A DNA stretch of 64,000 nt from Corynebacterium caspium DSM 44850 (GTDB lineage Bacteria; Actinomycetota; Actinomycetes; Mycobacteriales; Mycobacteriaceae). Position numbers and translations under genes: made by a program. The stretch lies in NCBI RefSeq assembly GCF_030440555.1, contig NZ_CP047118.1, forward strand, positions 558,001 to 622,000, read 5' to 3'. Position 1 is the first letter of the stretch, and each line of letters begins with the position of its first letter. This document shows, piece by piece, positions 21,772 to 31,534 of the stretch. Below the pieces are notes generated by a model. It made no database searches and had not been told where the DNA came from. It was given only the letters and a program-made list of their open reading frames with translations.

Positions 21772-22676
21772 TGTCCAATCTGGGCTATGTCATCCAAAGA
21801 GGGATAAGAAAGCTGTGCGCCTTCATGCGCCACCACATAAGCAGAAACGCGAGTGGCATACCGAGCAGCAGTTACAAGGTCATCGCCATGGGTAATCCGG
21901 GCAACCAGTGCTCCCACAAAGGCATCTCCAGCACCAGTGGTATCAACAACCTCAGTTTTTAGACTCGGGATCTGAGTCGAACCATCTGGCTGTGCAATAT
22001 AGGAACCAGCAGCACCAAGAGTTATGACCAATGCTGGGGAACCCATAGCTAGAAATTCAGCAGCAATCTGCACATGATCTTGTGCTTTCTTACCTACTAA
22101 ATGCTGGTAAGCAAGCGCTGCTTCATGCTCGTTGAGAACCAGCGGGTTAGCGGCTAGCAAAACCTCGCGGTCCAGGTCATACCATGGCGCCACATTGAGA
22201 ACTACTCGAATTTTGCGAGCCACAGCAGCACGAACCAGTGCCTCCGTAGTCGCGCGCGGTAGTTCTCCTTGCAACACAACTACATCATCATCAGCGAGGG
22301 TCGCGATGGTATCTGCCGCCCATTTTTCATCAACTTCATGATTAGCGCCAGGAATTACCACAATGGTGTTTTCGCCAGCATCAGAAACCGCGATAATCGC
22401 TAAGCCGGTAACACTTCCGGTACCAACACCACTTAAATCTACGCCAGCTTTTTCCAGGAGATCCAGCGCAATAGGAGCGTCGCTATCTGCACCTACTTTG
22501 CCAATCAAAGCCACCTGTCCACCTTGAAGTTGAGCAGCTAAGGCCTGGTTTGCCCCTTTGCCGCCAGGGGAGCGCATCACGGAAGTTCCCATGACAGTTT
22601 CCCCTGGTAGAGGGTGCCTTTCTAAGCGGGCACTGAGATCGACATTAATCGATCCGATTACAACAATTCGGCTCAT
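21768..22676 (-). CDS. rbsK: Ribokinase
   Basis: RbsK phosphorylates ribose at C5 with ATP, feeding the pentose phosphate pathway. The 302-residue PfkB-family protein has the N-terminal GSINVDLSARLERHPLPGET segment, the GGKGANQA sugar-binding motif and the C-terminal DTTGAGDAFVGAL motif with the catalytic Asp and the anion hole. It overlaps rbsB and rbsD by four bases each. Confidence 0.96.
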   Translation of the reverse strand: MSRIVVIGSINVDLSARLERHPLPGETVMGTSVMRSPGGKGANQALAAQLQGGQVALIGKVGADSDAPIALDLLEKAGVDLSGVGTGSVTGLAIIAVSDAGENTIVVIPGANHEVDEKWAADTIATLADDDVVVLQGELPRATTEALVRAAVARKIRVVLNVAPWYDLDREVLLAANPLVLNEHEAALAYQHLVGKKAQDHVQIAAEFLAMGSPALVITLGAAGSYIAQPDGSTQIPSLKTEVVDTTGAGDAFVGALVARITHGDDLVTAARYATRVSAYVVAHEGAQLSYPSLDDIAQIGQ

Positions 22677-23614
22677 TTAGCGAACTCGCTGATATTCTTG
22701 GAGTCAACTACAACCACTTTAACGGGCAGATCTTTTTCTACAGTTTCACCGTTGATAGCCCGAATTGCTACCTTAACTGCCTGACGACCCAATTCACCGG
22801 GCTGCTGAGCGATGGTGGCAAACATGGTGCCAGCCTTTACCGCAGCTGCGCCCTCATCGGTGCCATCGAAGCCGACCACGAATACTTCCTTACCAGCGCG
22901 ATTACCCAAAGCCTGGATTGCACCAAGGGCCATTTCGTCATTTTCAGCGAAAATACCGACCACATCTGGGTGAGACTGCAACAAGTTGGTGGCAACATCT
23001 AGGCCTTCAGCGCGGTTGAAATTAGCCGTCTGCGAAGCCACGACCTCAATATCTGCGTATTTTTTGATAGCTTCAGTAAAACCAGCGCCACGGTCACGAG
23101 AAGCAGAGGTTCCAGGTACCCCCTGCAATACGATGACCTTGCCCTTCTTACCGATGGCCTCGGCTAGAGCATCGGCAGCAATGCGTCCACCGCCTTCGTT
23201 ATCCGAAGATACGTTAGTGGTTACGGTAGCCCCATCTACCACACGGTCCACCGCAATTAGTGGAAGTTTCTTATCAATAATTGGCTTAACTGCAGGGCCG
23301 GCAGCTTCGGAATCAACAGGGTTGATCAAAAGTGCAGAGGTCTGGCCATTGGCAGCATCAGCAATTTGGTTTTGCTGCACAGAGGCATCATCTTGGGCAT
23401 CCAAAACATCTAGTTTCACGCCGGCTTCTTTAGCCGCTTCTTCAGCACCATTGCGCAGCTGAATAAAGAATGGATTATTCAAAGTGGAGATAGACAACGT
23501 GATGGAGGTGCCGGAGCCAGATGCCGCATCAGTGGCAGTATCGCGGTTGCAAGCAGCGAGAGAAAAAGCCAGGGTAGCAGCAGCTACGGCGGCGATGGTC
23601 TTCTTGATCTTCAT
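22673..23614 (-). CDS. rbsB: Ribose ABC transporter substrate-binding lipoprotein
   Basis: A 313-residue periplasmic-binding-type protein that captures ribose outside the membrane for RbsAC. A lipoprotein signal with lipobox LAAC ends near residue 22, so it should be tethered to the membrane. The mature part has the two-lobed sugar-binding fold with NNPFF near its start, AVDRVV and NDEMALGA, as in E. coli RbsB. AAGGAG precedes the ATG. The 43 bases from the 5' edge of the coding region to rbsC include TTGAAACGTTAA, which resembles half of the operator before rbsR. Confidence 0.95.
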   Translation of the reverse strand: MKIKKTIAAVAAATLAFSLAACNRDTATDAASGSGTSITLSISTLNNPFFIQLRNGAEEAAKEAGVKLDVLDAQDDASVQQNQIADAANGQTSALLINPVDSEAAGPAVKPIIDKKLPLIAVDRVVDGATVTTNVSSDNEGGGRIAADALAEAIGKKGKVIVLQGVPGTSASRDRGAGFTEAIKKYADIEVVASQTANFNRAEGLDVATNLLQSHPDVVGIFAENDEMALGAIQALGNRAGKEVFVVGFDGTDEGAAAVKAGTMFATIAQQPGELGRQAVKVAIRAINGETVEKDLPVKVVVVDSKNISEFAK

Positions 23615-23656
23615 GATTGTCTCCTTAGGAGTGAAAGCAACGGAAATAAGAGTGAA

Positions 23657-23672
23657 GCAACGTTGAAACGTT
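23657..23672. promoter_or_regulatory. Possible second RbsR site before rbsB
   Basis: GCAACGTTGAAACGTT in the rbsC-rbsB gap shares the GAAACGTT core of the main operator but is only half symmetric. It could tune expression of the binding protein. Weak evidence. Confidence 0.25.
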
Positions 23673-23683
23673 AAAGACAGGAT

Positions 23684-24658
23684 TTAGTTTTTTGACGTCT
23701 TTTGACGCAAGACGTCAATTCCAACGGCGATGGCAATTACTAGACCAATAACTACTTGCTGCCAGAAAGAGCTGACATTTAGTAGATTCAAGCCATTACG
23801 AATGACGGCGAGAATAAGTGCACCAATTAGCGTACCGAAAGCGCGTCCGGAACCGCCGGCCAAGGATGCTCCACCGATAACCACAGCGGCAATTGCATCT
23901 AGCTCATAACCAGAGGCCGCTTGGGGCTGGGCCGAAGCTAAACGAGCCGCAAGCACTAATCCGGCAAACCCGGCATAAAGTCCCGATAGTCCATATACCA
24001 AGGTCAGGGTGCGCTTTACGGGCAAACCCGAAAGGTGTGCAGCTTCTTCATTACCACCAATGGCATAGAGAGAACGGCCAAATACCGTGCGATTGAGCAC
24101 AAAAGCGGTGATGAGGAACATCACTAGCATCACAATTAACGGAACCGGAACTGGGCCCAAATTTCCACCCAGCCAGTTAATTTCCTTAGGTAATGAAATT
24201 GGGCGTCCGTCTGCAATTACCAAAGTTAAACCACGAGCTACTGAAAGCATGGCCAAAGTAGCGATAAAGGCAGGAAGTTTGCCATAGGAAATAGCCACAC
24301 CGGATACTAGCCCAGCTACTAATCCCACTATTGGGGCCACGATTAGACCAGTTGCACCAGGCATACCGTGCGCAATTATCCACCCGGCTGAAACCGAACT
24401 TAGGGCCGCAACCGAACCAACTGAAAGGTCAATTCCAGCAGTGACAATTACATATGTCATGCCAAAGGCCAAAATAGCGGTAACCGCAGCTTGCACCCCA
24501 ACATTAAGCAGGTTAGAGGTGGTCAGGAAGTTAGGAGTAGCAATAAACATTGCTATGCCTACTCCGATAAGGCCGACCAGCGCGCCATTATTTGAAATAA
24601 AATTATTAAAACCTTTTAACTTCCCAGCCTTTGCGGGAGATTTAGTTTCAGTAGACAC
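23684..24658 (-). CDS. rbsC: Ribose ABC transporter permease
   Basis: A hydrophobic protein of about 324 residues with eight to ten transmembrane segments, belonging to the sugar permease family. The signature region for contact with the ATPase reads GRSLYAIGGNEEAAHLSG, and GIDLSVGS is the conserved early loop. A TTG at 24670 also opens the frame but sits directly against the AAGGAAG ribosome-binding site; GTG 24658 is 12 bases from it and is preferred. Either way the start lies inside the end of rbsA, so the genes are translationally coupled. Confidence 0.93.
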   Translation of the reverse strand: MSTETKSPAKAGKLKGFNNFISNNGALVGLIGVGIAMFIATPNFLTTSNLLNVGVQAAVTAILAFGMTYVIVTAGIDLSVGSVAALSSVSAGWIIAHGMPGATGLIVAPIVGLVAGLVSGVAISYGKLPAFIATLAMLSVARGLTLVIADGRPISLPKEINWLGGNLGPVPVPLIVMLVMFLITAFVLNRTVFGRSLYAIGGNEEAAHLSGLPVKRTLTLVYGLSGLYAGFAGLVLAARLASAQPQAASGYELDAIAAVVIGGASLAGGSGRAFGTLIGALILAVIRNGLNLLNVSSFWQQVVIGLVIAIAVGIDVLRQKTSKN

Positions 24659-26153
24659 GAGAGGACTCAACTTCCTTAACTGCTAGGGTCATGACGTTAT
24701 CTTGAGTAGCTTCCTTAGCTGGCATTTCGCCCACAATCCGCCCGCCAGACATAACAATGATGCGATCAGACATACCAAGTACTTCTGGAAGATCCGAGGA
24801 AGCAAGTAGCACCGCCCCGCCACGGGCAGTAATGGCGTTTATCAGCTCATAAACCTCAACCTTGGCACCGACATCGACACCGCGAGTGGGCTCATCAAGG
24901 AGCAAAATATCAATACCGGCAATATGCCAGCGCCCAAAAACGACCTTTTGCTGATTACCACCAGAAAGGGAGCGAACTGGCTGCTTGAGGGTGCCCAGCC
25001 GAATCCTTAGAGCATCACGAGTTTTTTCCGCCCGCTGTTCGTGGCCTTTAAGATCAGCCAAAGGGCCATGCGACATAGTTCTTAAAGTGGCATATCCAAG
25101 GTTTTCTAGAACTGAAGCATTAAGCACAAGACCTTGGGATTTACGATCTTCTGGCACGAGCCCAATACCAGCTTTTACAGCACTTTGTACTTTGCCCACT
25201 GGCAAGGTCCTACCGTGCACCAAGATTTCGCCCTCATCATAAGGATCAGCCCCGGCCACCGCGCGCAAAACTTCTGTACGCCCGGCTCCTACTAGACCGG
25301 CCAATCCCACAACTTCACCAGAATGCACCGTTATGGTGATATCTTCATAGGCTCCTTTGCGGGTGAGATTTTTAATCTCTAGGGCAGGTGCACCCACGGA
25401 GGTTTGTCGTCGGGGATAAAGCTGGGCAATATCTCGGCCGACCATGAGTCGAATAAGCTCTGGTTCAGGAGTAGAAGCAGGCACTTCATCAACATATTGG
25501 CCATCGCGAATAACGGTTACGGTATCGCCAATTTCAGCGATCTCATCAAGGTGATGGGAAATAAATACCATGCCAACACCCTGAGAACGCAGCCGATTTA
25601 CCACGGTAAATAACTGATCAATCTCATTACGAGTTAAGGCAGCCGTGGGCTCATCCAGGATCAAAACGCGGGCTTCAATTGAAAGTGCTTTAGCGATCTC
25701 AACCAACTGCTGTCGAGCAATACCCAAAGTGCCTACCTTGCGATCTAGATCAACCTCAAGGCCAATCATCTCTAAGGCTTCGCGAGCAATGCTGCGCATT
25801 TTCTTGCGGTCAACCAGACCCATTTTGGTAGGAGTGCGGCCCAAAACAATATTCTCAGCCACCGTCATATTCGGCACCAGATTTAGTTCCTGGTGAATGG
25901 TAGCAATGCCGTAGCCTTCAGAAGCCTTGGTATTGGGAATAGTAGTCTTGACGTTATCTACAAAAATTTCGCCTTCATCTGGCTGGTAAACCCCGGCAAT
26001 CATTTTAATTAAGGTAGATTTTCCAGCCCCATTTTCACCGAGCAAGCACATAACATGCCCTGCTCGCACCTTGAGATTCACCCCATCAAGTGCGGTGACA
26101 CCGCCGAATCGTTTTTTGATTCCGCGAAGTTCTAGGAGTATTCCTTCCTTCAT
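24648..26153 (-). CDS. rbsA: Ribose ABC transporter ATP-binding protein
   Basis: A 501-residue protein with two fused ABC ATPase domains, as usual for monosaccharide importers. The N-terminal half has Walker A GENGAGKST and Walker B LILDEP. The C-terminal half has a degenerate P-loop (GLVGAGRTE), signature LSGGNQQKV and LLLDEPTRGVD. It powers uptake of ribose through RbsC. It overlaps rbsR by four bases. Confidence 0.96.
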   Translation of the reverse strand: MKEGILLELRGIKKRFGGVTALDGVNLKVRAGHVMCLLGENGAGKSTLIKMIAGVYQPDEGEIFVDNVKTTIPNTKASEGYGIATIHQELNLVPNMTVAENIVLGRTPTKMGLVDRKKMRSIAREALEMIGLEVDLDRKVGTLGIARQQLVEIAKALSIEARVLILDEPTAALTRNEIDQLFTVVNRLRSQGVGMVFISHHLDEIAEIGDTVTVIRDGQYVDEVPASTPEPELIRLMVGRDIAQLYPRRQTSVGAPALEIKNLTRKGAYEDITITVHSGEVVGLAGLVGAGRTEVLRAVAGADPYDEGEILVHGRTLPVGKVQSAVKAGIGLVPEDRKSQGLVLNASVLENLGYATLRTMSHGPLADLKGHEQRAEKTRDALRIRLGTLKQPVRSLSGGNQQKVVFGRWHIAGIDILLLDEPTRGVDVGAKVEVYELINAITARGGAVLLASSDLPEVLGMSDRIIVMSGGRIVGEMPAKEATQDNVMTLAVKEVESSRVY

Positions 26154-27172
26154 TCGCTTATTCTTTCTTTAATATTGGGCGCCAAGAATTCTTCTCTAAC
26201 GGTGCCTGACTTGCGGATACATAGCGTGGTAGGGATATTGGCTGAGTGTGGCTGGTGGCCCTGCATAGCCTCTTCAAGCGCGCTTACAGCAGTTGCGGCA
26301 ATGGTGGCAATATCTTGTGCGGCCACAGTCAATGGAGGATCGATAACTGGAAACCAGGGAGTGTCATCTATAGCTACTAGCCCAATATCATCCCCGATAC
26401 GAATCCCTAAGGCCTGGGCAGCATGTAGTGCCCCCAAAGCCATGAGGTTATCGCAAGCGATGATGGCAGTAGGACGATCTGCTAACTCAAATAAGGAACG
26501 AGCTGCAGAAAGTCCGGATTCCAGTTTGAAATCCCCATAGCGGATCCATTCCGAAGGTGCCGGAATAGCAAGTTTTTTAAGCGATGACAGCACCCCATCT
26601 AACCGTTGCCGGCCAGCTGAAGTTGCTACTGGTCCAGAAATAACCCCAATCCGGCGGTGCCCCAATTGATAAAGGTGCTGCACCAACTGTTCAGCTGCGA
26701 GGTAATTATCAGACTGAATCACAGCGGTAGTGCTACCTTCAACAGCCCGATCGACAAAAATTGCCGGGCAACGAATTTCTGCGGCATTAACTTCCCCGTG
26801 CTGTGCAACGATTAATAAACCGTCAATGCGAGCGCGGGTAAAAGCTTTTAGAGCTCTTTCTTGGCCGACAGTGGATTCATCGGCATTCATCGTTAATAGC
26901 GAACGACCGTTTTTAACGACATTGCGTTCAATGTGATAGGCCAATTCCGAGAAAAACGGATTGCGCACATCAGAGATGAGTAAACCCACCATATTGGAAT
27001 GACGCGTGCGCAGCGAACTGGCCGCATGATTAACTTGATATTCCAATTCTTTGGCGGCGCGCACCACCCGTTGCTGAGCTTCCGGGGATACCGGGCCCGA
27101 ACCGTTTAGCGCGCGTGAAGCTGTGGCGAGCGATACTCCAGCTCGTGCAGCTACATCTCGAATAGTTACCAC
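26150..27172 (-). CDS. rbsR: LacI-family ribose operon repressor
   Basis: The 340-residue regulator has the LacI helix-turn-helix (TIRDVAARAGVSLATASRALNG, residues about 3-24), the hinge region and a periplasmic-binding-like sensor domain (about 60-330) that would bind ribose or a phosphorylated derivative. It is the first gene of the operon and is probably autoregulated through the palindrome at 27227-27242. The start codon is GTG. Confidence 0.93.
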   Translation of the reverse strand: MVTIRDVAARAGVSLATASRALNGSGPVSPEAQQRVVRAAKELEYQVNHAASSLRTRHSNMVGLLISDVRNPFFSELAYHIERNVVKNGRSLLTMNADESTVGQERALKAFTRARIDGLLIVAQHGEVNAAEIRCPAIFVDRAVEGSTTAVIQSDNYLAAEQLVQHLYQLGHRRIGVISGPVATSAGRQRLDGVLSSLKKLAIPAPSEWIRYGDFKLESGLSAARSLFELADRPTAIIACDNLMALGALHAAQALGIRIGDDIGLVAIDDTPWFPVIDPPLTVAAQDIATIAATAVSALEEAMQGHQPHSANIPTTLCIRKSGTVREEFLAPNIKERISE

Positions 27173-27226
27173 GATTCCCCTTCGGGAAGCCTTATTTAAA
27201 CAGTCTTAAAGCTGTTCTAAAAACTT

Positions 27227-27242
27227 GTGGAAACGTTTCCAC
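27227..27242. promoter_or_regulatory. LacI-type operator before rbsR
   Basis: GTGGAAACGTTTCCAC is a perfect 16-base palindrome with the central CG step typical of LacI-family operators. It lies 55 bases before rbsR. The obvious ligand is RbsR, so ribose would relieve repression of the whole operon. Confidence 0.8.
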
Positions 27243-27378
27243 CGGACTGGTCTTTACACTACGATTCGCAGTTTTAGCCGTCAAGGGCTCCAGAAAAACC
27301 CCTGGCCACCACTCTAATGGGGGTAGAAACATAGGGGAGAAATGTGGGATATGTCCGATTATGTTTGCTAAAGCAAAA

Positions 27379-27410
27379 CCCTGAGACCGTTCGGACAACT
27401 GGTCTCAGGG
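27379..27410 (-). terminator. Terminator of glnA
   Basis: CCCTGAGACC and GGTCTCAGGG form a ten-pair stem with a 12-base loop. On the minus strand it is followed by TTTTGCTTT. It lies 79 bases after the glnA stop. Confidence 0.8.
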
Positions 27411-27469
27411 TAGTGCGAATTTATGCAGCTCACGCCACTAATTCAGGTTGCAGAAGTGGCGCGATAAGA

Positions 27470-27496
27470 GCTAGCAGAGCTAGCAGGGCTAGCAGT
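27470..27496. repeat. Three 9-base direct repeats over the glnA stop
   Basis: GCTAGCAGA, GCTAGCAGG and GCTAGCAGT follow one another without gaps. The third copy covers the glnA stop codon (27489-27491), so copy-number change could alter the 3' untranslated region. Confidence 0.7.
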
Positions 27497-28925
27497 CGTA
27501 GTAGAGCTCAAACTCTATTGGAGTGGGACGTAAGCGCGCCGGGGTAATCTCATTTTCGATTTTGAGGTTGATATAAGCCTCAATGAGATCTTCGGTAAAC
27601 ACATCACCCTCAGTGAGGAAGTCATGGTCTTTGCGAAGTGCCTCCAGGGCTTCTTCCAAAGAGGTAGGGGCCTGCGGAATTGAGGCAGCTTCCTCAGGTG
27701 GCAACTCGTAGAGATCCTTATCCACCGGAGCATGTGGCTCAATCCGGTTTTTGATGCCATCAATACCTGCCATCATCATGGCAGCTAGACCAAGATAAGG
27801 GTTACCAGATGGATCAGGTGCCCGGAATTCAATGCGCTTAGCCTTAGGGTTAGATCCTGTAATCGGAATACGCACCGCAGCTGAGCGGTTACGTTGGGAA
27901 TACACCAGGTTAATTGGGGCTTCAAAACCTGGAACTAGGCGATGATAAGAATTCAGCGTGGGATTAGTAAAGGCCAAAACTGCCCCGGCATGGTGCAAAA
28001 TACCGCCAATATAGTAACGAGCCATATCAGAGAGCCCGGCATAGCCAGCCTCATCATGGAAAAGTGGCTTACCATCTTTCCACAAAGATTGGTGCGCGTG
28101 CATCCCCGAGCCATTATCCCCAGCTAAAGGTTTCGGCATAAACGTGGCCGTTTTGCCATTGCGATAAGCGACCTGCTTGATGATGTATTTGAAAGTTTGC
28201 AGGTCATCAGCGGCATTGAGCAACGTATCGAAGCGATAGTTGATTTCTTGTTGCCCACCTGTGCCAACCTCATGATGGAAGCGCTCAATCTTGAAACCAG
28301 AAGCAGCTAGAACGCGCACCATTTCATCGCGAATTTCCACTGACTGATCATGTGGGGCCACTGGGAAATAGCCGCCCTTAAGTCGCGCTTTATAGCCCGT
28401 ATTTGGGGTGCCATCAGTATTGGTAGCAGCGCCACGATTCCACCAGCCTTCATTGGAATCTAATTCATAAAAGCTGGCATTCACATCGGTGGAGTAGCGC
28501 ACAGAGTCAAAAAGATAAAACTCAGCTTCTAGCCCAAACGAACAAGAATCAGCAATCCCAGTAGAGGCCAAATATTCTTCAGCTTTACGAGCAACATTGC
28601 GCGGATCCCGGCTAAAAGGTTCCCGAGTGAAGGGATCGTGCACGAAGAACTGCATATTTAGAGTCTTCGCAGTGCGGAAGGGATCAATTCTTGCTGTAGA
28701 CAGATCCGGAAATAGCGACATATCGGATTCGTCAATAGTGGTGAAGCCACGAATAGAGGATCCATCAAAAGCTAGACCATCGGCAAGATTATCCTCATTC
28801 AGCTCACTGGCAGGGATGCTGAAGTGATGCTCTAGGCCGGGTAGGTCGGTAAATCGCACATCGATGAACTCAACCCCCTCTTCGTTGATAAATTTCAACA
28901 GTTCTGCGGTGGACTCAAATGCCAC
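27489..28925 (-). CDS. glnA: Glutamine synthetase, type I
   Basis: GlnA makes glutamine from glutamate, ammonium and ATP. The 478-residue protein has the beta-grasp N-terminus, the metal and ATP motifs ([14 protein letters not shown]), and the regulatory loop [10 protein letters not shown], whose Tyr is the adenylylation site of the GSI-beta class. Activity is thus likely controlled by an adenylyltransferase. GTG 28925 is the start: GAGGAG lies seven bases upstream and the product begins like other GlnA proteins. TATACT (complement of 28984-28989) may be its -10 box. Confidence 0.96.
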   Translation of the reverse strand: MAFESTAELLKFINEEGVEFIDVRFTDLPGLEHHFSIPASELNEDNLADGLAFDGSSIRGFTTIDESDMSLFPDLSTARIDPFRTAKTLNMQFFVHDPFTREPFSRDPRNVARKAEEYLASTGIADSCSFGLEAEFYLFDSVRYSTDVNASFYELDSNEGWWNRGAATNTDGTPNTGYKARLKGGYFPVAPHDQSVEIRDEMVRVLAASGFKIERFHHEVGTGGQQEINYRFDTLLNAADDLQTFKYIIKQVAYRNGKTATFMPKPLAGDNGSGMHAHQSLWKDGKPLFHDEAGYAGLSDMARYYIGGILHHAGAVLAFTNPTLNSYHRLVPGFEAPINLVYSQRNRSAAVRIPITGSNPKAKRIEFRAPDPSGNPYLGLAAMMMAGIDGIKNRIEPHAPVDKDLYELPPEEAASIPQAPTSLEEALEALRKDHDFLTEGDVFTEDLIEAYINLKIENEITPARLRPTPIEFELYYDC

Positions 28926-29089
28926 GGAAATACTCCTCAATAATGAGTCGACGGTGGAAGGGGCAAGAAAACTAATGTTGCACAGTATAGCGGTGGGGGT
29001 ACCGGCTTTTGTGTATTCGCGCACAGCACGGGTTCACAGTAAGTGCGATCATGCTCGGCTCGCTGGCACCATCGAGTACATTAATGGGC

Positions 29090-29560
29090 ATGAAAGAGCA
29101 AAAGCGCAGTTGGCTAGATGGTCCCCAAATACCTTCAGAGTACGACGGTGCCACGTTAAGCTCCTATCCAGGTGAATCTTTGGGATTACCGCCTAAAGGG
29201 CCTGGAGCATTGGCTTCGGTCGCGCGCCGGGCTGCGGGGGTAACCGTAGATTGGCTTATCTGCTTTATTGTGGCTGGTTTTATTCGGATGCTCACCCCAA
29301 TATTAGGCGATGTGGCCACTATTACTTTGGGATTATTTTTCTTGCTGGGTTGCCTCAGCGGCTGGCTTTTCGCCCGAACCCCCGGTCAGGCGATCTTAAG
29401 AATGGGTATTGCCCGAATTGATGCCCCGGCCAGAGTGGGGTTGTGGCGGGCAATTATGCGCACAGCCTTAACTTGTCTGATTCTGCCAGCCGCACTTGTT
29501 GATACCGATGGCCGCGGAATGCACGATCGGGCCACCGGTACTGCAGTGATCCTTATTTAG
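29090..29560 (+). CDS. RDD-family membrane protein
   Basis: The 156-residue protein has three hydrophobic segments and the RDD-family arrangement: an Arg near the first segment (RRAAGVTVDW) and a conserved DTDGRGMHDRATGT tail. RDD proteins are poorly defined; some are linked to ion transport. TACATT ends seven bases before ATG 29090, which suggests a leaderless start; an ATG two codons earlier is possible. A member of this family next to glnA is usual in corynebacteria. Confidence 0.8.
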   Translation: MKEQKRSWLDGPQIPSEYDGATLSSYPGESLGLPPKGPGALASVARRAAGVTVDWLICFIVAGFIRMLTPILGDVATITLGLFFLLGCLSGWLFARTPGQAILRMGIARIDAPARVGLWRAIMRTALTCLILPAALVDTDGRGMHDRATGTAVILI

Positions 29561-29570
29561 CAGTTAATTT

Positions 29571-30356
29571 TTAGCTATTTTTATTGCGTCCGCTAGCGCG
29601 GCGAGCGCGGCGTCCCATTCCAGAAATTTGGGCGCCACCTTTGGGGAGCGGACCTTTAGGAATACCTTGGGTATTTCCACCAGCTACCGCATCAATGGCT
29701 TCTACCTTGGCATTCAAGGGGTAGACAGCGTCTTTTTTATAGTTGCGAGGTAGCTTAAGGAGCTCGCGTTGCAATTTCTTTAGCGGAGTTTGTTCGGGGC
29801 CATCGCCAACATAAATTTCAAAAATTGGAACATTGGCCAGGAGGCGTTCATAGCGGCGTCGTTCCCGATCCATTATGGACTTCAGGCGCCTCATATCGCC
29901 TTCTCCCACTAGAACTACCCCTGGAACCCCGATCACGCGATGCACTACGTCCATATTGCGATTCGCAGCGGCGGCAACTTTGACAAACCACACGATGCCT
30001 ACGCTATTGCGCATATTTTCCAGCGCCCAGCCAGCAGCGCCAGGAGTATCTCCAACGCGGTCGTACATGCTCTTTTCGAGCCGCCTGGTAAATAGCCACA
30101 TTGCTAATAAAAGGCCTAAGCCTATGCCTGCGACCAGCATGTACCATTGGGCATGAAATAGGGCACCAATTAAGAAGAACGCTATAGCGGGAACCAGAAT
30201 TGCGGCCGCCATAATAGGCAAGAGCATCTTGTCTTGTTCACGCTGCAGTTTAAAAGCCTGCCAGAATTGGCTCCAGGTTTGCTTGCGACTAGCACGCTTA
30301 GCTGCGCGTGCTTCCTTCTTTGCTGCTTTCGCGGCTGCTTTATTGGGATCTGCCAT
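29571..30356 (-). CDS. DUF4191 family membrane protein
   Basis: The 261-residue protein starts with a long Lys/Ala-rich helix (KAAAKAAKKEARAAKR), followed by two transmembrane segments near residues 50-95 and a cytoplasmic domain containing GVVLVGEGDMRRLKS. The C-terminus is basic. It lies downstream of lipA on the same strand, a conserved actinobacterial order. Function is unknown. The start at ATG 30356 excludes an unlikely N-terminal extension that would cover the terminator. Confidence 0.85.
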   Translation of the reverse strand: MADPNKAAAKAAKKEARAAKRASRKQTWSQFWQAFKLQREQDKMLLPIMAAAILVPAIAFFLIGALFHAQWYMLVAGIGLGLLLAMWLFTRRLEKSMYDRVGDTPGAAGWALENMRNSVGIVWFVKVAAAANRNMDVVHRVIGVPGVVLVGEGDMRRLKSIMDRERRRYERLLANVPIFEIYVGDGPEQTPLKKLQRELLKLPRNYKKDAVYPLNAKVEAIDAVAGGNTQGIPKGPLPKGGAQISGMGRRARRASGRNKNS

Positions 30357-30397
30357 GTGTAACACAATAGGGGGCAACGTTATAAAATGCGAAGAAA

Positions 30398-30423
30398 CCC
30401 CCGCCAAAGTTTTTCGACGGGGG
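30398..30423 (-). terminator. Terminator after lipA
   Basis: CCCCCG and CGGGGG pair around a 14-base loop. On the minus strand TTTCTTCG follows. It lies between lipA and the DUF4191 gene and may only partly stop transcription. Confidence 0.55.
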
Positions 30424-30461
30424 AATCTGGCTAAATTTTAACTAGCTTTAGTGCCCTAATT

Positions 30462-31508
30462 CTAAGGCATTTTGGTTACTGGAGTTTCTACTGAGGGACC
30501 GTATTTAGCCAGCAGACTAGAGGCTTCTTGGGCGGTGGAACCCTGGGAAGTTTCAGCTAAATGGGCCAGATTCTCCGGAAGTTCCAGGCCGCGTTTAGCC
30601 ATGGCTTCGGCATAAAGTTTGCCGGCGCGATAGGAAGAACGCACCAGAGGTCCAGACATAACTGCGCCAAAGCCCATCTCGTGCGCTGCATCGGCATATT
30701 CTACGAATTCTTCTGGGCGCACCCATCTTTCGATGGGGTGAAATAGCGGTCCGGGGCGAAGATACTGCGTAATGGTGATGATATCGCAGCCGGCATCTAC
30801 TAGGTCTTGCAGTGCTTGAAGTACTTCTTCGCGAGTTTCTCCCATGCCTAAAATCAGGTTGGATTTGGTAATTAGACCGTAATCGCGAGCTTGTCGAATT
30901 ACATCTAGCGAGCGCTCATAGCGGAATGCTGGGCGCACTCGCCGGAAAATACGCGGCACAGTTTCTACGTTATGCGCAAAAACTTCTGGTCGGGCCGAAA
31001 ATACCTCTTCTAAAAGATCGGCTTTGCCTGAAAAATCTGGGGTCAGATTTTCTACCCCCGTGTGCGGATTTAGCTCATGAATTTTGCGTACTACTTCTGC
31101 GTAGAGCCAGGCGCCTTCATCAGGAAGATCATCACGAGTTACTCCGGTAATCGTGGAATAATTCAAATTCATTTCGCGTACTGACTCGGCTACGCGAAGT
31201 GGTTCGCCGCGATCTAGTGGTTCAGGCTTAGCTGATTTAATCATGCAGAAATCGCAGCGTCGGGAGCAGTTAGCTCCGCCGATAAGGAATGTGGCCTCGC
31301 GAGACTCCCAGCATTCGTGAATATTTGGGCAGCCAGCTTCTTGACACACGGTGTGTAGATCTGCGGAGGCCACCTTATTTTTCATATCTTGGAAGTGGGG
31401 TCCATTGCGTACCTGATTGCGGATCCAGCGTGGCTTGGTCTCAATTGGGGTTTGAGAGTTGCGAGCTTCGACGCGCAAGAGGCGTCTTCCTTCTGGGGCG
31501 AGAGTCAC
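30462..31508 (-). CDS. lipA: Lipoyl synthase
   Basis: LipA inserts two sulphurs into protein-bound octanoyl chains. The 348-residue radical-SAM enzyme has the auxiliary cluster cysteines C55, C60 and C66 and the radical-SAM triad C81, C85 and C88 (CSRRCDFC). It begins at GTG 31508 with GAAGG upstream, 26 bases after lipB. Together with LipB it lipoylates the E2 protein encoded next door. Confidence 0.97.
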   Translation of the reverse strand: MTLAPEGRRLLRVEARNSQTPIETKPRWIRNQVRNGPHFQDMKNKVASADLHTVCQEAGCPNIHECWESREATFLIGGANCSRRCDFCMIKSAKPEPLDRGEPLRVAESVREMNLNYSTITGVTRDDLPDEGAWLYAEVVRKIHELNPHTGVENLTPDFSGKADLLEEVFSARPEVFAHNVETVPRIFRRVRPAFRYERSLDVIRQARDYGLITKSNLILGMGETREEVLQALQDLVDAGCDIITITQYLRPGPLFHPIERWVRPEEFVEYADAAHEMGFGAVMSGPLVRSSYRAGKLYAEAMAKRGLELPENLAHLAETSQGSTAQEASSLLAKYGPSVETPVTKMP

Positions 31509-31534
31509 GTTAGAGATACCTTCTATGGTTGGTA

